From: CAYMTN01 sp964393335
Lineage (GTDB): Bacteria; Chloroflexota; Anaerolineae; Aggregatilineales; Aggregatilineaceae
Reading direction: 5' to 3'
DNA length: 47,022 nt
NCBI GenBank assembly: GCA_964393335.1
Contig: CAYMTN010000007.1
Span: 1-47,022 of the forward strand
Shown: one piece after another, positions 24,029 through 31,985 of the stretch
Layout of the letters: the number at the start of each line of letters is the position of its first letter
Numbering within the stretch: the first letter of the stretch is position 1
Program-made: the position numbers and the translations under genes
Notes under the pieces: generated by a model
Told to the model about the DNA's origin: nothing
The model's database searches: none
What the model saw: only the letters and a program-made list of their open reading frames with translations

Positions 24029-24889
24029 TCAATCGGCGGCATACCCGCACAGTGCCATCGCGCCCGGCCCGGTATGCACGCCCATCATGGGAGACGTCAT
24101 GCTGATCAGCATCTCGACGGGATCGTACTCACGCCGGATGCGTTCGGCAAACGCGTCGGCATCGGCGCGGATGTTACCATGCACGATGCCGATGCGCAGC
24201 GGCTTGGTAGTATCAACTTGCTCAAAGAACCTCTGGTACAGTTTTTCCAACGCTTTACCGCGACTGCGCGATCGGGTCCCCGGCTCGATTTTGCCGGTTG
24301 TGTGATCGACGTACAACTGTGGTTTGAGGTTGAGCACGGTGCCGGCCCACTTTGCCGCCCGGCCAATACGCCCGCCCCGGCGCAGATATTCCAACGTATC
24401 GACGTACAGCAGCGTAACCACATGCTGTCGCACGTGTTCGACAGCGGCGATCATGGCTTGCACGGTGCCGTTTTGTTCGCGGGCGCGGGCAGCGGCGAGC
24501 ACTTCCCACCCCTGGCTCAATGAACTGGATTTGGAGTCAATCACGTGCATGGGAATATCGACCATAGCCTGGGCTTGCCGCGCCGAGTCGTACGTACTGC
24601 TCATGCCGCTGCTGATCGTGACCACGACGGCCTCTTCCGCGCCTTGCTGCTGCGCGCGGCGGACCGCTTGCGCGAAGTCATGCGGGTGAGGTTGCGACGT
24701 CGTGGGATGGATCGGGTCACTTGCCAGCCGCCGGTAAAAGTCAGTTGGCTTCAGGTCGATTCGATCTCGTAGTTCTTCGTTCCCCCAGATAATGTAAAGG
24801 GGAACCATATCAATAGCGTAGCGCTGGAGCATGTTGTCGGGGAGATCACAGCCGCTATCCGTGATCAGAGCGATTGTATGCTGGCCCAT
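24029..24889 (-). CDS. degV: DegV family protein (fatty acid-binding)
   Basis: DegV proteins bind fatty acids, and some (FakB) present them to a fatty acid kinase. 286 residues; N terminus IALITDSGCDLPD, then TTSQPHPHDF (the TSQP motif) and VVTISSGMSSTYDSA, both lipid-site motifs of the family. The full family length is kept. No fakA kinase is nearby, so the FakB role is only possible. The start is ATG 24889. A single gene behind the RIO kinase, separated by a hairpin at 24973-24996. Confidence 0.93.
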   Translation of the reverse strand: MGQHTIALITDSGCDLPDNMLQRYAIDMVPLYIIWGNEELRDRIDLKPTDFYRRLASDPIHPTTSQPHPHDFAQAVRRAQQQGAEEAVVVTISSGMSSTYDSARQAQAMVDIPMHVIDSKSSSLSQGWEVLAAARAREQNGTVQAMIAAVEHVRQHVVTLLYVDTLEYLRRGGRIGRAAKWAGTVLNLKPQLYVDHTTGKIEPGTRSRSRGKALEKLYQRFFEQVDTTKPLRIGIVHGNIRADADAFAERIRREYDPVEMLISMTSPMMGVHTGPGAMALCGYAAD

Positions 24890-24972
24890 AGAGTATCCTG
24901 TGCGATGGAATGGTTAAACGTATTGTTTGATTATTGCATAGCCGCATCTCAGCGACCATTTGATGAGATCAA

Positions 24973-24996
24973 GCCCGGTTTAGCAGCAAACCGGGC
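24973..24996 (-). terminator. terminator hairpin after the RIO kinase gene
   Basis: GCCCGGTTT and AAACCGGGC arms, 9 bp, 6-nt loop, just past the stop of the minus-strand kinase gene and upstream of degV. The T-run is clearer on the plus strand (four T) than on the minus strand (two T), so it may be only a partial stop for the kinase transcript. Confidence 0.5.
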
Positions 24997-25015
24997 CTTT
25001 TGACTGGATTGACTG

Positions 25016-26014
25016 TCAAAGCATGTCGTCACCGGCGAGCATCAACTCATCCGGCGATAGCCCACCATAGCGATACCACAAGTCATCCATCAGATCGGTT
25101 GGATTGCAGCGCACACCCTGCCCTGCGAAGTACTCGCAGATGCGCGTGAGATCGCGCTGTAGGATAAAGTGCGCGTTCGAGTTGGACTGGCTATCGGTTA
25201 CCTGGGGAAAGTCGATTAACGTGATGTCGCCGTCCCAGTACAGGATGTTGTATGCGGACAGGTCGCCGTGAATCAAGTTGTTCTGGAGCATCAGTTCGAC
25301 GTTACGCAGTGTCTCCTGAAACAGCGCCACGGCTTCGTCGCGTTCCAGCCGTATTGTATTGAGCGTTGGCGCGGCGATGTCTTCGTCCCCAAGATAACTC
25401 ATCAGAATGACGTTGTCGCCGACGGCGATCACCTCCGGGACAGCCGCGCCCAGGCTGTACAGCCGTTTCAGCGTGGTGAACTCGTGCATCAGCCACGATG
25501 TATGCTGGACCAGTTTTCCGAACGCGGTCCCTTTGGCGATTGCGCGCATTTCGCGGTCGTCGCTGGCGTTGATGGCCGGTCCATCTGCCGCGAGAATCTG
25601 CCGGCCCTGCCGGTACATCTTGTCGTTGCGAAGCTGCCGGAACATGCGGGGCCGGTAGACTTTGGCTGCCAGTAATTGTTTCCCGGTCGATTCATGAGCG
25701 ACGCAGCGGTACACGCTGGCTTCTTTCCCGCCTTTGATCACGGCCAACACGTCGGTGATCAATTGCTGGTCATACAGCGATCCAAGCGACTGCATCAGCC
25801 AGCCGCCTTCATATTTGGACGGCTGGTATGTCGTCTCAAACCCGGCTTCCAGCCCGATCACATCGGCTACTTCATCGACGGCTTCAGCCTGTGATTTTTG
25901 CGGCCTGGGGTCCTGGCGGGGTTTGCGGCGGCGGCGTGCTTTACGATCTGTTTTCAGCGGATCGAACTGCTCCGCATAGTCTTCATAGTCTTCACGAGTT
26001 GAATTGTGCTGCAT
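25016..26014 (-). CDS. RIO1-type atypical serine protein kinase
   Basis: RIO kinases are small atypical protein kinases or ATPases; eukaryotic and archaeal members act in ribosome maturation, and the bacterial role is little known. 332 residues from ATG 26014. A basic, likely disordered head (KARRRRKPR near 25-33) precedes the kinase core: glycine loop IKGGKEASV (93-101), Lys118, catalytic HGDLSAYN (249-256) and metal motif IDFPQ (267-271). The frame is open for 75 more codons upstream, but that part is low complexity and has no ribosome site; AACAAGGTG precedes 26014. Transcription appears to start about 470 nt upstream (26489-26518 promoter), leaving a very long leader. Confidence 0.88.
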   Translation of the reverse strand: MQHNSTREDYEDYAEQFDPLKTDRKARRRRKPRQDPRPQKSQAEAVDEVADVIGLEAGFETTYQPSKYEGGWLMQSLGSLYDQQLITDVLAVIKGGKEASVYRCVAHESTGKQLLAAKVYRPRMFRQLRNDKMYRQGRQILAADGPAINASDDREMRAIAKGTAFGKLVQHTSWLMHEFTTLKRLYSLGAAVPEVIAVGDNVILMSYLGDEDIAAPTLNTIRLERDEAVALFQETLRNVELMLQNNLIHGDLSAYNILYWDGDITLIDFPQVTDSQSNSNAHFILQRDLTRICEYFAGQGVRCNPTDLMDDLWYRYGGLSPDELMLAGDDML

Positions 26015-26481
26015 CACCTTGTTTTTCCTCTGCTTGGCGGTTTGATTCAAGCGGGTGCGTGAGTCTGGTTGAGAGCGAGACAACGCCGGTTCTCCTGGTA
26101 TGTGCTTATGTTGTTCGAACGTCTGGTGCTGGTTTTTCTCCCCGGCAGGGGAGCCGATACGCGCCAATACAGGCTGGCACGCCAGGGGTTTGAGGAGATG
26201 GCTCGTTATCAGGTGCAGGTGATGCCGCTGTGGGGCCACAGATGGCCGGAAGCAGTCAGCACACAGGCGTCAAGACACCCCTCAAACCGGACTGCGTTTG
26301 TGGGTACACCTGGGGACTGCGCGGTGGACGCTTGCTCAAAAAGAAGGGAAATCAGCTACGTGAGGATTCCGAATCGCGCCGCGTTATACGTTGCAGGTGG
26401 CAGGCGTACCCTGACCTACACGGGCAGTTCTTGTGATGATAGCCATATAGTGTACGCCTCCCTTTCTGATGATGTGTACGA
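26015..26481 (-). other. long 5' leader of the RIO kinase gene, possibly a structured RNA
   Basis: About 467 nt between the predicted start point and the kinase ATG carry no recognisable gene on either strand. Near its 5' end the 8-bp arms AGGCGTAC (26402-26409) and GTACGCCT (26452-26459) would close a 42-nt domain. A GGAATC/GATTTCC pairing followed by CTTCTTTTT on the minus strand (near 26337-26371) could end a short RNA. Further GC-rich pairs occur throughout. It fits no riboswitch, tmRNA, 6S, SRP or RNase P RNA that I can recognise. Function is open. Confidence 0.4.
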
Positions 26482-26488
26482 TGGCCGC

Positions 26489-26518
26489 ACTATAGCACAC
26501 GCCGGGCGAAGTTGTCAA
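26489..26518 (-). promoter_or_regulatory. strong promoter for the RIO kinase transcript
   Basis: On the minus strand: perfect TTGACA (26518-26513), 18-bp spacer, TATAGT (26494-26489). Start expected near 26482. The next minus-strand gene begins at 26014, which makes the leader unusually long. Confidence 0.7.
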
Positions 26519-26523
26519 TAGGA

Positions 26524-26542
26524 CGGTTTTTTCGCAAAACCG
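26524..26542 (-). terminator. hairpin after thrC
   Basis: CGGTTTT and AAAACCG arms (7 bp) with a TTCGC spacer, 27 bp past the thrC start-distal end on the genome and next to the kinase promoter. It would insulate the kinase promoter from neighbouring transcription. A canonical trailing T-run is lacking, and since thrC and the kinase are read in the same direction it may be an upstream insulator rather than a thrC terminator. Confidence 0.3.
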
Positions 26543-26569
26543 CCCCGTACATGCCTAACCATACCAGCC

Positions 26570-27874
26570 CTATCCGGCTGGGGCGGTGACGGTGTCCTGT
26601 TCCAAAATGCGCGTGATTTCGTCGATAGACGGTTCGGCCTGGTGCAGCGCGTTTGGATAGGTGGCGACCACGTGGTCGAGTGTATTGCTGTGATAACCGA
26701 TGGTCGCGTCGGGGTCTTTGAGGATGTGCCCGGTCAGGATGCCGACGACGGTATCACCCGGCTGGATGATGCCTGCCTGCACCAGCTTACGCGCTCCGGC
26801 CAGCGAGCACGCCGACGCCGGTTCGCAACCGATGCCCTGGCCGTCGATCAGCGCTTTGGCGTCCATGATTTCCTGATCGGTAACCTGCTCGACAACGCCA
26901 TCCGTCCAGCGCAGCGTGCGCACGGCTTTGGCATAATTCACCGGATTGCCGATCTTGATCGCTGTGGCGATCGTTTCGGCATGGACCGGCTCGTAGACCT
27001 CGAAACCTCGCCGGAAAGCCCGGTAGAGCGGATTTGCGCCCTCAGCTTGAATGATTGCCACGCGTGGCAGCCGGTCGATCAGGCCGAGTTCATACAATTC
27101 GTGTAAGCCTTTGCCGAATGCCGAGCTGTTACCCAGATTGCCGCCGGGACACACGATCCAGTCCGGCACCTGCCAGCGCAGTTGTTGGATGACTTCGAAA
27201 ATGATCGTTTTTTGCCCCTCCAGCCGGAAGGGATTGACCGAGTTCAGCACGTAAATGCCGAGCCGCTCGGACACATCGCGCACGAGTTCCATGTTCTTGT
27301 CGAAGTCGGCGTTGATCTGGACACAGGTCGCACCGTAGGCAATTGCCTGGGACAGTTTTCCCAGCGCGATCTGCTTGTTCTGAAAAAAGACGATGCCTTC
27401 CATGCCCGCAAACGTGGCATAGGCCGCCATCGAGGCGGAGGTGTTGCCGGTCGAGGCGCACGCGACACGCTTCATGCCCAGCGCGCGGGCCTGGGTAACC
27501 CCGGTCGTCATTCCCCGGTCCTTAAACGAGCCGGTTGGGTTTTCGCCTTCATGTTTAAGATACAACGTATCGACCCCGGCCCAGGCGGCCAGCCGGGGCG
27601 ACGGGTATAAATTGGTGTTGCCCTCGTTATGACTGACAATAGTCTCGGCGGCGATAGCGGGATACACTAGTTCTTTGTAACGCCACACGCCGCTGCTGGT
27701 GGGCGCGTCCAGCGATCCAAGACGGCGGTCGAACGTCTCGCGTGTGACGGTTTGACGCAGTGCCGCCAGGTCGTGCTGGACGTCCAGCAGGCCGCCACAG
27801 GAATCACAAGTGTACAGTACGGCGTGAATAGGGTATTCTCGACCACAGTTCATGCATTGCAGGATGCTTGACAT
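26570..27874 (-). CDS. thrC: threonine synthase
   Basis: Converts O-phosphohomoserine to threonine with PLP. 434 residues from ATG 27874, which has GAGG 6 nt upstream; an 18-codon upstream extension lacks support. A rubredoxin-like zinc ribbon (Cys7, Cys10, Cys23, Cys26) opens the protein, as in many bacterial and archaeal threonine synthases. The PLP lysine is in NPTGSFKDRGM, and the phosphate loop is near ACASTGNTSAS. It is divergent from thrB with 59 bp between the starts, so the two probably share a control region. Confidence 0.95.
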   Translation of the reverse strand: MSSILQCMNCGREYPIHAVLYTCDSCGGLLDVQHDLAALRQTVTRETFDRRLGSLDAPTSSGVWRYKELVYPAIAAETIVSHNEGNTNLYPSPRLAAWAGVDTLYLKHEGENPTGSFKDRGMTTGVTQARALGMKRVACASTGNTSASMAAYATFAGMEGIVFFQNKQIALGKLSQAIAYGATCVQINADFDKNMELVRDVSERLGIYVLNSVNPFRLEGQKTIIFEVIQQLRWQVPDWIVCPGGNLGNSSAFGKGLHELYELGLIDRLPRVAIIQAEGANPLYRAFRRGFEVYEPVHAETIATAIKIGNPVNYAKAVRTLRWTDGVVEQVTDQEIMDAKALIDGQGIGCEPASACSLAGARKLVQAGIIQPGDTVVGILTGHILKDPDATIGYHSNTLDHVVATYPNALHQAEPSIDEITRILEQDTVTAPAG

Positions 27875-27933
27875 ATCGGACCTCATCGCGCGTAAAAACG
27901 AATGAACACACCGGAACAAGGATAACACTCATC

Positions 27934-28875
27934 ATGACAATTGCCAGAGCAGAAGCCTTTGCGCCCGCCAGTATGGGCAATTTTGGCGTTGCGTTTGACG
28001 TGATCGGCGTTGCGTTTCAAGAGCCAGGCGATACCGTCTGCGTGCAACTGCGCGACGAGCCGGGCGCGGTGATCGCCGCCATCGAAGGCGACGGCGGGCG
28101 GCTGCCGCTCGATCCACTCAAAAACTCGGCATCAGTAGCCGCTAACAGCGTGCTGCGGCAGATCGGCGCTGTTCAGGGCGTGCGGATCACGCTGCGCAAA
28201 GACCTGCCGCTGGCGAGCGGCCTGGGTAGCAGCGCTGCCAGCGCGGTCGCGGCAGCCGTCGCCGTGAACGCGCTGTTTGGCAATGTGCTGTCGCGGGCGG
28301 ACCTGCTGCCAGCCTGCCTGGATGGTGAAGCCGCTGTCAGCGGTTACCATCCTGATAACGTCGGGCCGAGTTTGTTAGGCGGCATCACGTTGATCACGGG
28401 CACCCAGTTTGACCGTATCCGCCAACTGCCAGTGCCGGATAACCTGCATTTTGCTCTCGTAACGCCCGACGTTGCCGTGCCGACCATCGAGGCTCGCGCA
28501 GCGCTGCCCAAAACCGTCCCGCTGGGCGATCTCGTCGCGCAGACTGGCGCGGTGGCCCGCTTGGTCGATGCGCTGTATCGCGGTGACCTCGAAGCGATGG
28601 CCGCCGCGATGGAAAGCGACGGCATCATCGAACCGGCACGCACCCATCTGATGCCGCTTCTGGCCGAGGTACGCAGCGCGGCCAAATGCACCGGGGCGCT
28701 GGCTCTGGTTATCAGCGGGGCCGGGCCGACGCTGTGCGCGGTCTGCGATGCGCTGGATACAGCCCGCCGGGTAGCGGGTGCGATGGCCGCCGTTTATGAC
28801 GACGCGGCGATTAGCTGTGTGGCCCGCCATACACGCGTATCGGTCGAAGGCGCGCGCGTCTTGCAGACCATCTAG
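27934..28875 (+). CDS. thrB: homoserine kinase
   Basis: Phosphorylates homoserine for ThrC. 313 residues of the GHMP kinase family, with PLASGLGSSAASA as the ATP loop and the C-terminal GHMP motif around ALVISGAGPTLCAV. ATG 27934 is 10 nt after AAGGAT; upstream in-frame codons overlap the thrC promoter region and are rejected. It is convergent with asd: the two stop codons share the palindrome CTAG at 28872-28875, so the genes overlap by 4 bp. Confidence 0.95.
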   Translation: MTIARAEAFAPASMGNFGVAFDVIGVAFQEPGDTVCVQLRDEPGAVIAAIEGDGGRLPLDPLKNSASVAANSVLRQIGAVQGVRITLRKDLPLASGLGSSAASAVAAAVAVNALFGNVLSRADLLPACLDGEAAVSGYHPDNVGPSLLGGITLITGTQFDRIRQLPVPDNLHFALVTPDVAVPTIEARAALPKTVPLGDLVAQTGAVARLVDALYRGDLEAMAAAMESDGIIEPARTHLMPLLAEVRSAAKCTGALALVISGAGPTLCAVCDALDTARRVAGAMAAVYDDAAISCVARHTRVSVEGARVLQTI

Positions 28876-29924
28876 ACCATCCCGGCTTCGACCAACAGCT
28901 CCGCATTCAAGATCGAGCAGCCTGCCGCACCGCGTACGGTGTTATGCGCAATCGCCAGGAATTTCCATCCATCCATCACCGGGCAGGGACGCAGCCGCCC
29001 GACGACGGCTGACATGCCGTTTCCCGCGTCGCGGTCCCGGCGGGGCTGCGGGCGATCTGGCTCGCTGCGCACGATGACCGGTCGTTCCGGTGCGCTGGGC
29101 AGGCCCGGCACCGGTTCAGGCCCGACAAAACCCTTCCACGCAGCCAGGATGGCGTCTTCGCTGATAGACTCGGCAAACCGTACCGACATGCTGACCAGGT
29201 GCCCATCCAGCACAGGCACGCGCGTGCAGGTGGCGCTGATCGCGCAGTCCAGGAAATCGATATGATCACCGGCCAGCGCGCCGAGCATTTTGCGCGGTTC
29301 CGCTTCGACTTTGGGTTCCTCGCCGTTGATAAACGGAATCACGTTATCATAAATGTCGAGCGTCGGCACGCCGGGGTACCCGGCTCCACTCACGGCTTGC
29401 ATGCTGACGATCTGTACGGCTTCGATCCCGAACTGGCGCAGCGGGGCCAGAGGCATAACCACCGACGCGCTGGTGCAGTTGGAGTTGGTGACGACGCCGC
29501 CGCTCCAGCCGTATTTTTCGCGCTGCACGCTGACCAGGGCCGCGTGATCGGCGTTGATCTCCGGCAGCAAAATCGGCACGTCCTCGGCCATGCGGTAGGC
29601 GCTGGCGTTCGAACAAATCACGTGACCTGCCTCGGCCAGACGCCACTCAACGGTTTTTGCGATGTCGCTGGGCAGCGCTGAAAACACGATCCGCGACTGT
29701 AAAGCAGCATCCAGCGGCAGCACGTTGAGCGCGGCGGCGTCCGGCGGGGGATTGCCCGGCAGCACCCAGCGAGTCGCGTCAGCGTAGCGCTGCCCGGCGC
29801 TACGGTCGCTGGCCACCAGTTCTGCGATACGGAACCAGGGGTGGCCCTCCAAAAGCTGCACAAAGCGCTGCCCGACGGCACCCGTCGCGCCCAGGATGGC
29901 TACGTCGATTGCTTGGTGTTTCAT
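28872..29924 (-). CDS. asd: aspartate-semialdehyde dehydrogenase
   Basis: Reduces aspartyl phosphate to the semialdehyde, the branch metabolite for lysine, threonine and methionine. 350 residues of the archaeal/fungal-type subfamily: GATGAVGQR (12-20) binds NADP, and the catalytic Cys150 lies in NSNCTSAS. GGGAGA is 6 nt before ATG 29924. It is preceded by a threonine-rich leader peptide and a terminator, so transcription is probably set by threonyl-tRNA supply. Homoserine dehydrogenase, the next enzyme, is not in the window. Confidence 0.95.
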   Translation of the reverse strand: MKHQAIDVAILGATGAVGQRFVQLLEGHPWFRIAELVASDRSAGQRYADATRWVLPGNPPPDAAALNVLPLDAALQSRIVFSALPSDIAKTVEWRLAEAGHVICSNASAYRMAEDVPILLPEINADHAALVSVQREKYGWSGGVVTNSNCTSASVVMPLAPLRQFGIEAVQIVSMQAVSGAGYPGVPTLDIYDNVIPFINGEEPKVEAEPRKMLGALAGDHIDFLDCAISATCTRVPVLDGHLVSMSVRFAESISEDAILAAWKGFVGPEPVPGLPSAPERPVIVRSEPDRPQPRRDRDAGNGMSAVVGRLRPCPVMDGWKFLAIAHNTVRGAAGCSILNAELLVEAGMV

Positions 29925-29953
29925 GTTCGTCTCCCTTTTGTATAAAAAACAAA

Positions 29954-29980
29954 AAGCGTGGGGCTTGGTGCTCCACGCTT
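29954..29980 (-). terminator. asd attenuator terminator
   Basis: On the minus strand AAGCGTGGAGC pairs with GCCCCACGCTT (11 bp with one G.T), 5-nt loop, and the transcript continues in T-rich sequence (TTTTTG then TTTTTT). It sits between the leader stop and the asd start, 29 nt before ATG. Part of its 5' arm and loop (29974-29967) pairs with 30036-30028 in the leader, giving an alternative antiterminator of 8 bp with one bulge. Confidence 0.82.
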
Positions 29981-30008
29981 ACGATGCCTGCGGTGGCAGT
30001 GTGAACGA

Positions 30009-30110
30009 CTAGCCACGCCTTCGTACGGAAGCAACCGGTAATGCCCATCCGGTGGTTGTACCGGTGGTAGTCGTGGCAGTGGGCATCAAACCGATGGCTA
30101 AATACAACAT
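30009..30110 (-). CDS. asd leader peptide (33 aa, Thr-rich)
   Basis: 33 codons, ATG 30110 to TAG 30011. Residues 11-20 hold eight threonines (motif TATTTTGTTT), comparable to the Thr/Ile run of the E. coli thr leader. CCGGTTGCTTC (30038-30028), 12 nt after the last Thr codon, encodes part of ALPVAS and is the strand that can open the terminator. No strong ribosome site precedes the ATG (GTGAAGCGG only), so the start is less certain than the Thr run; an internal ATG at codon 9 also fits. Low threonine would stall the ribosome and let asd be read. Confidence 0.75.
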   Translation of the reverse strand: MLYLAIGLMPTATTTTGTTTGWALPVASVRRRG

Positions 30111-30143
30111 AACGGGCCGCTTCACATTAGGTGCATATGAACA

Positions 30144-30155
30144 GTCTGCGCAGAC
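30144..30155. promoter_or_regulatory. 12-bp palindrome GTCTGCGCAGAC
   Basis: Perfect palindrome in the asd-metY divergent spacer, about 35 bp upstream of the asd leader ATG and just after a possible -10 (TATGCT on the minus strand). No convincing -35 was found for asd. It may be an operator or form a hairpin in the leader RNA. Confidence 0.25.
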
Positions 30156-30298
30156 AATAGCATACGCACGCGAATAGATCAAGAAGATACCGGGGCAGGT
30201 GCTGTGCTTTTGTCGAAAATGACCAAAGCCCGGCGTGAGATTTCCACGCAAAAGACTGCATTTCTCAAATCTACGTGAAAAATTTATCAAAAGTTTTG

Positions 30299-30327
30299 TT
30301 GACAAATTACCGGGTCCATGCTACGCT
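30299..30327 (+). promoter_or_regulatory. metY promoter
   Basis: Perfect -35 TTGACA (30299-30304), 17-bp spacer, -10 TACGCT (30322-30327); start near 30334, just before the SAM-I aptamer. The lysC promoter at 34962-34990 has the same -10 and nearly the same flanks (AATT after the -35, CATGC before the -10). Confidence 0.7.
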
Positions 30328-30363
30328 CTACACAATTAACAACTGAATAGCAGCAATACCCCC

Positions 30364-30479
30364 CTTATCCAGAGAGGTGGAGGGACCGGCCCTTTGAAAC
30401 CTCGGCAACCAACCCTGAACAGGAGTGTTCTCGGTAATGGTGCCAATTCCGGCAGACGTGTTTTTTTCTGGAAGATGAG
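30364..30479 (+). ncRNA. SAM-I (S-box) riboswitch aptamer
   Basis: Matches the S-box core: CTTATC (30364) ... AGAGAGGTGGAGGGAC ... AAACCTCGGCAACC ... GGTGCCAATTCCGGCAG ... ending GATGAG (30474-30479), which closes P1 with CTTATC. The 3' strand of P1 runs into a segment (about 30476-30489) that can pair with 30507-30518 as an antiterminator. SAM binding would hold P1, release the terminator and shut metY off. Known family behaviour; the pairing was read by eye. Confidence 0.93.
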
Positions 30480-30507
30480 AGGGAATTTGACCATAGATTG
30501 TCGTGCC

Positions 30508-30541
30508 AAATCCTTCTCAACAATGGGAAGGATTTTTCTTT
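30508..30541 (+). terminator. SAM-I riboswitch terminator
   Basis: AAATCCTTC (30508-30516) pairs with GAAGGATTT (30527-30535), followed by a T-rich tract. Its 5' arm is also the partner of the antiterminator strand next to P1. It lies about 74 nt before the metY start. Confidence 0.88.
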
Positions 30542-30614
30542 TCCATTGGGGAAGGGTGGCACTGCTACGCAGTATCGATCCATACATCCTGTTCATGCGT
30601 AGGAGACGACATTC

Positions 30615-31946
30615 ATGGCAAACAACAACGGTACCCACGACGAGCGCGCATTTCAGTTCAACACGTTAGCTCTGCACGCCGGTTATGAGCCGGACCCGAC
30701 CACCGGCGCGCGGGCAGTCCCCCTTTACCAGACCACGTCTTACCAGTTCCGTGATACGGACCACGCGGCGGCGCTGTTCGCCCTGCAAGAGCCGGGCAAC
30801 ATCTACACGCGGATCATGAACCCGACCAACGGCGTGTTTGAGGAACGCATCGCGGCGCTGGAAGGCGGCATCGGGGCGCTGGCTACAGCGTCAGGGCAGG
30901 CGGCTGAGACGCTGACCATTCTGACGCTGTGCAATGCAGGGGACGAGGTGATTGCAGCCAGCGCGCTCTATGGCGGGACCTATACGCTGTTTTCGCAAAG
31001 CCTGAAACGCCTCGGCATCACGGTGCATTTTGTTGCAGATAACGATCCGGCGTCCTTTGAAGCGCTGATCAACGACAAAACCCGGCTGATCTACCTGGAA
31101 ACCATCGGTAACCCCAAGCTGCAAGTGCCCGACTTTGAGGGCATCAGCGCGGTGGCCCACGCGCATGGCCTCCCCGTCGTATGCGACAATACGTTCGCCA
31201 CGCCTTACCTGTGCCGTCCCTTCGAACATGGGGTTGACATCGTCGTGCACTCCACAACCAAGTGGATTGGCGGTCACGGCCTGAGCATTGGCGGCGTGAT
31301 CGTGGACAGCGGCCAGTTTGACTGGAAAAGCAGCGGGCGTCACAGCGGCATCGTGGAACCAGAACCGGCCTATCATGATGCGGTGCTGGTCGATGTGCTC
31401 GGCCCGGCAGCTTTTATCGGGCGGGCGCGCGTAGTCGGCTTGCGGGATTTTGGCGGCTGCCAGGCTCCATTCAACAGCTTTTTGAATATCATCGGGCTGG
31501 AAACGCTGGCGCTGCGTATGCAGCGGCACGTCGATAACGCGCAGGCTGTCGCGGAACATTTGCAGGCACATCCCGCGATTTCGTGGGTCAACTACCCTGG
31601 CCTGCCCGACCACGAAAGCCACGCCCGCGCTCAGAAGTACCTGCCGAAAGGTGCAGGCGCAGTGATCGGCTTTGGGATTAAGGGGGGCAAACAGGCCGGG
31701 CGCGACTTTATCGACAACCTCAAGTTGTTCTCGCACCTGGCAAACGTGGGGGATGCTCGCTCGCTGGCGATCCATCCTGCTTCAACCACGCACCAGCAGC
31801 TCAGCCCGGAGGAGCAAGCCGCTTCTGGCGTCACAGACGACTATATCCGGTTGGCGGTTGGCATCGAAGACATCAACGACATCCTGTGGGACCTCGACCA
31901 GGCGCTGACAGTCGCGCAGGGTGAAAAGTCGTTCGCTGCCAGCTAA
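30615..31946 (+). CDS. metY: O-acetylhomoserine sulfhydrylase
   Basis: Makes homocysteine directly from O-acetylhomoserine and sulfide; PLP enzyme of the Cys/Met metabolism family. 443 residues; the PLP lysine is Lys216 in HSTTKWIGGHG. The N-terminal LHAGYEPDPTTGARAVPLYQ and the length above 430 are typical of MetY rather than of cystathionine synthase. AGGAG lies 9 nt before ATG 30615. It is controlled by the SAM-I riboswitch and followed by metX, which makes its substrate. Confidence 0.95.
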   Translation: MANNNGTHDERAFQFNTLALHAGYEPDPTTGARAVPLYQTTSYQFRDTDHAAALFALQEPGNIYTRIMNPTNGVFEERIAALEGGIGALATASGQAAETLTILTLCNAGDEVIAASALYGGTYTLFSQSLKRLGITVHFVADNDPASFEALINDKTRLIYLETIGNPKLQVPDFEGISAVAHAHGLPVVCDNTFATPYLCRPFEHGVDIVVHSTTKWIGGHGLSIGGVIVDSGQFDWKSSGRHSGIVEPEPAYHDAVLVDVLGPAAFIGRARVVGLRDFGGCQAPFNSFLNIIGLETLALRMQRHVDNAQAVAEHLQAHPAISWVNYPGLPDHESHARAQKYLPKGAGAVIGFGIKGGKQAGRDFIDNLKLFSHLANVGDARSLAIHPASTTHQQLSPEEQAASGVTDDYIRLAVGIEDINDILWDLDQALTVAQGEKSFAAS

Positions 31947-31985
31947 CGCTTCGCCGAGCCAAACTGCCATTACGAGGTGCGTGCC

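Noticed and set aside
26100..26160. T-arm-like GTTCGAAC suggesting tRNA or tmRNA
   Set aside because: The flanks do not form a 5-bp arm, and no acceptor or anticodon arms are present. GTTCGAAC is simply a palindrome.
26015..26239. 75-codon N-terminal extension of the RIO kinase
   Set aside because: In frame, but without a ribosome site and low in complexity; kinase-type sequence and a good site begin at 26014.
26069..26521. 150-codon plus-strand ORF opposite the RIO kinase leader
   Set aside because: No ribosome site, no recognisable domain, odd composition, and it crosses the strong minus-strand promoter. Treated as a chance ORF.
30009..30305. 98-codon minus-strand ORF as a protein gene
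   Set aside because: Only its last 33 codons make sense, as the Thr-rich leader; the rest has no ribosome site or recognisable content.
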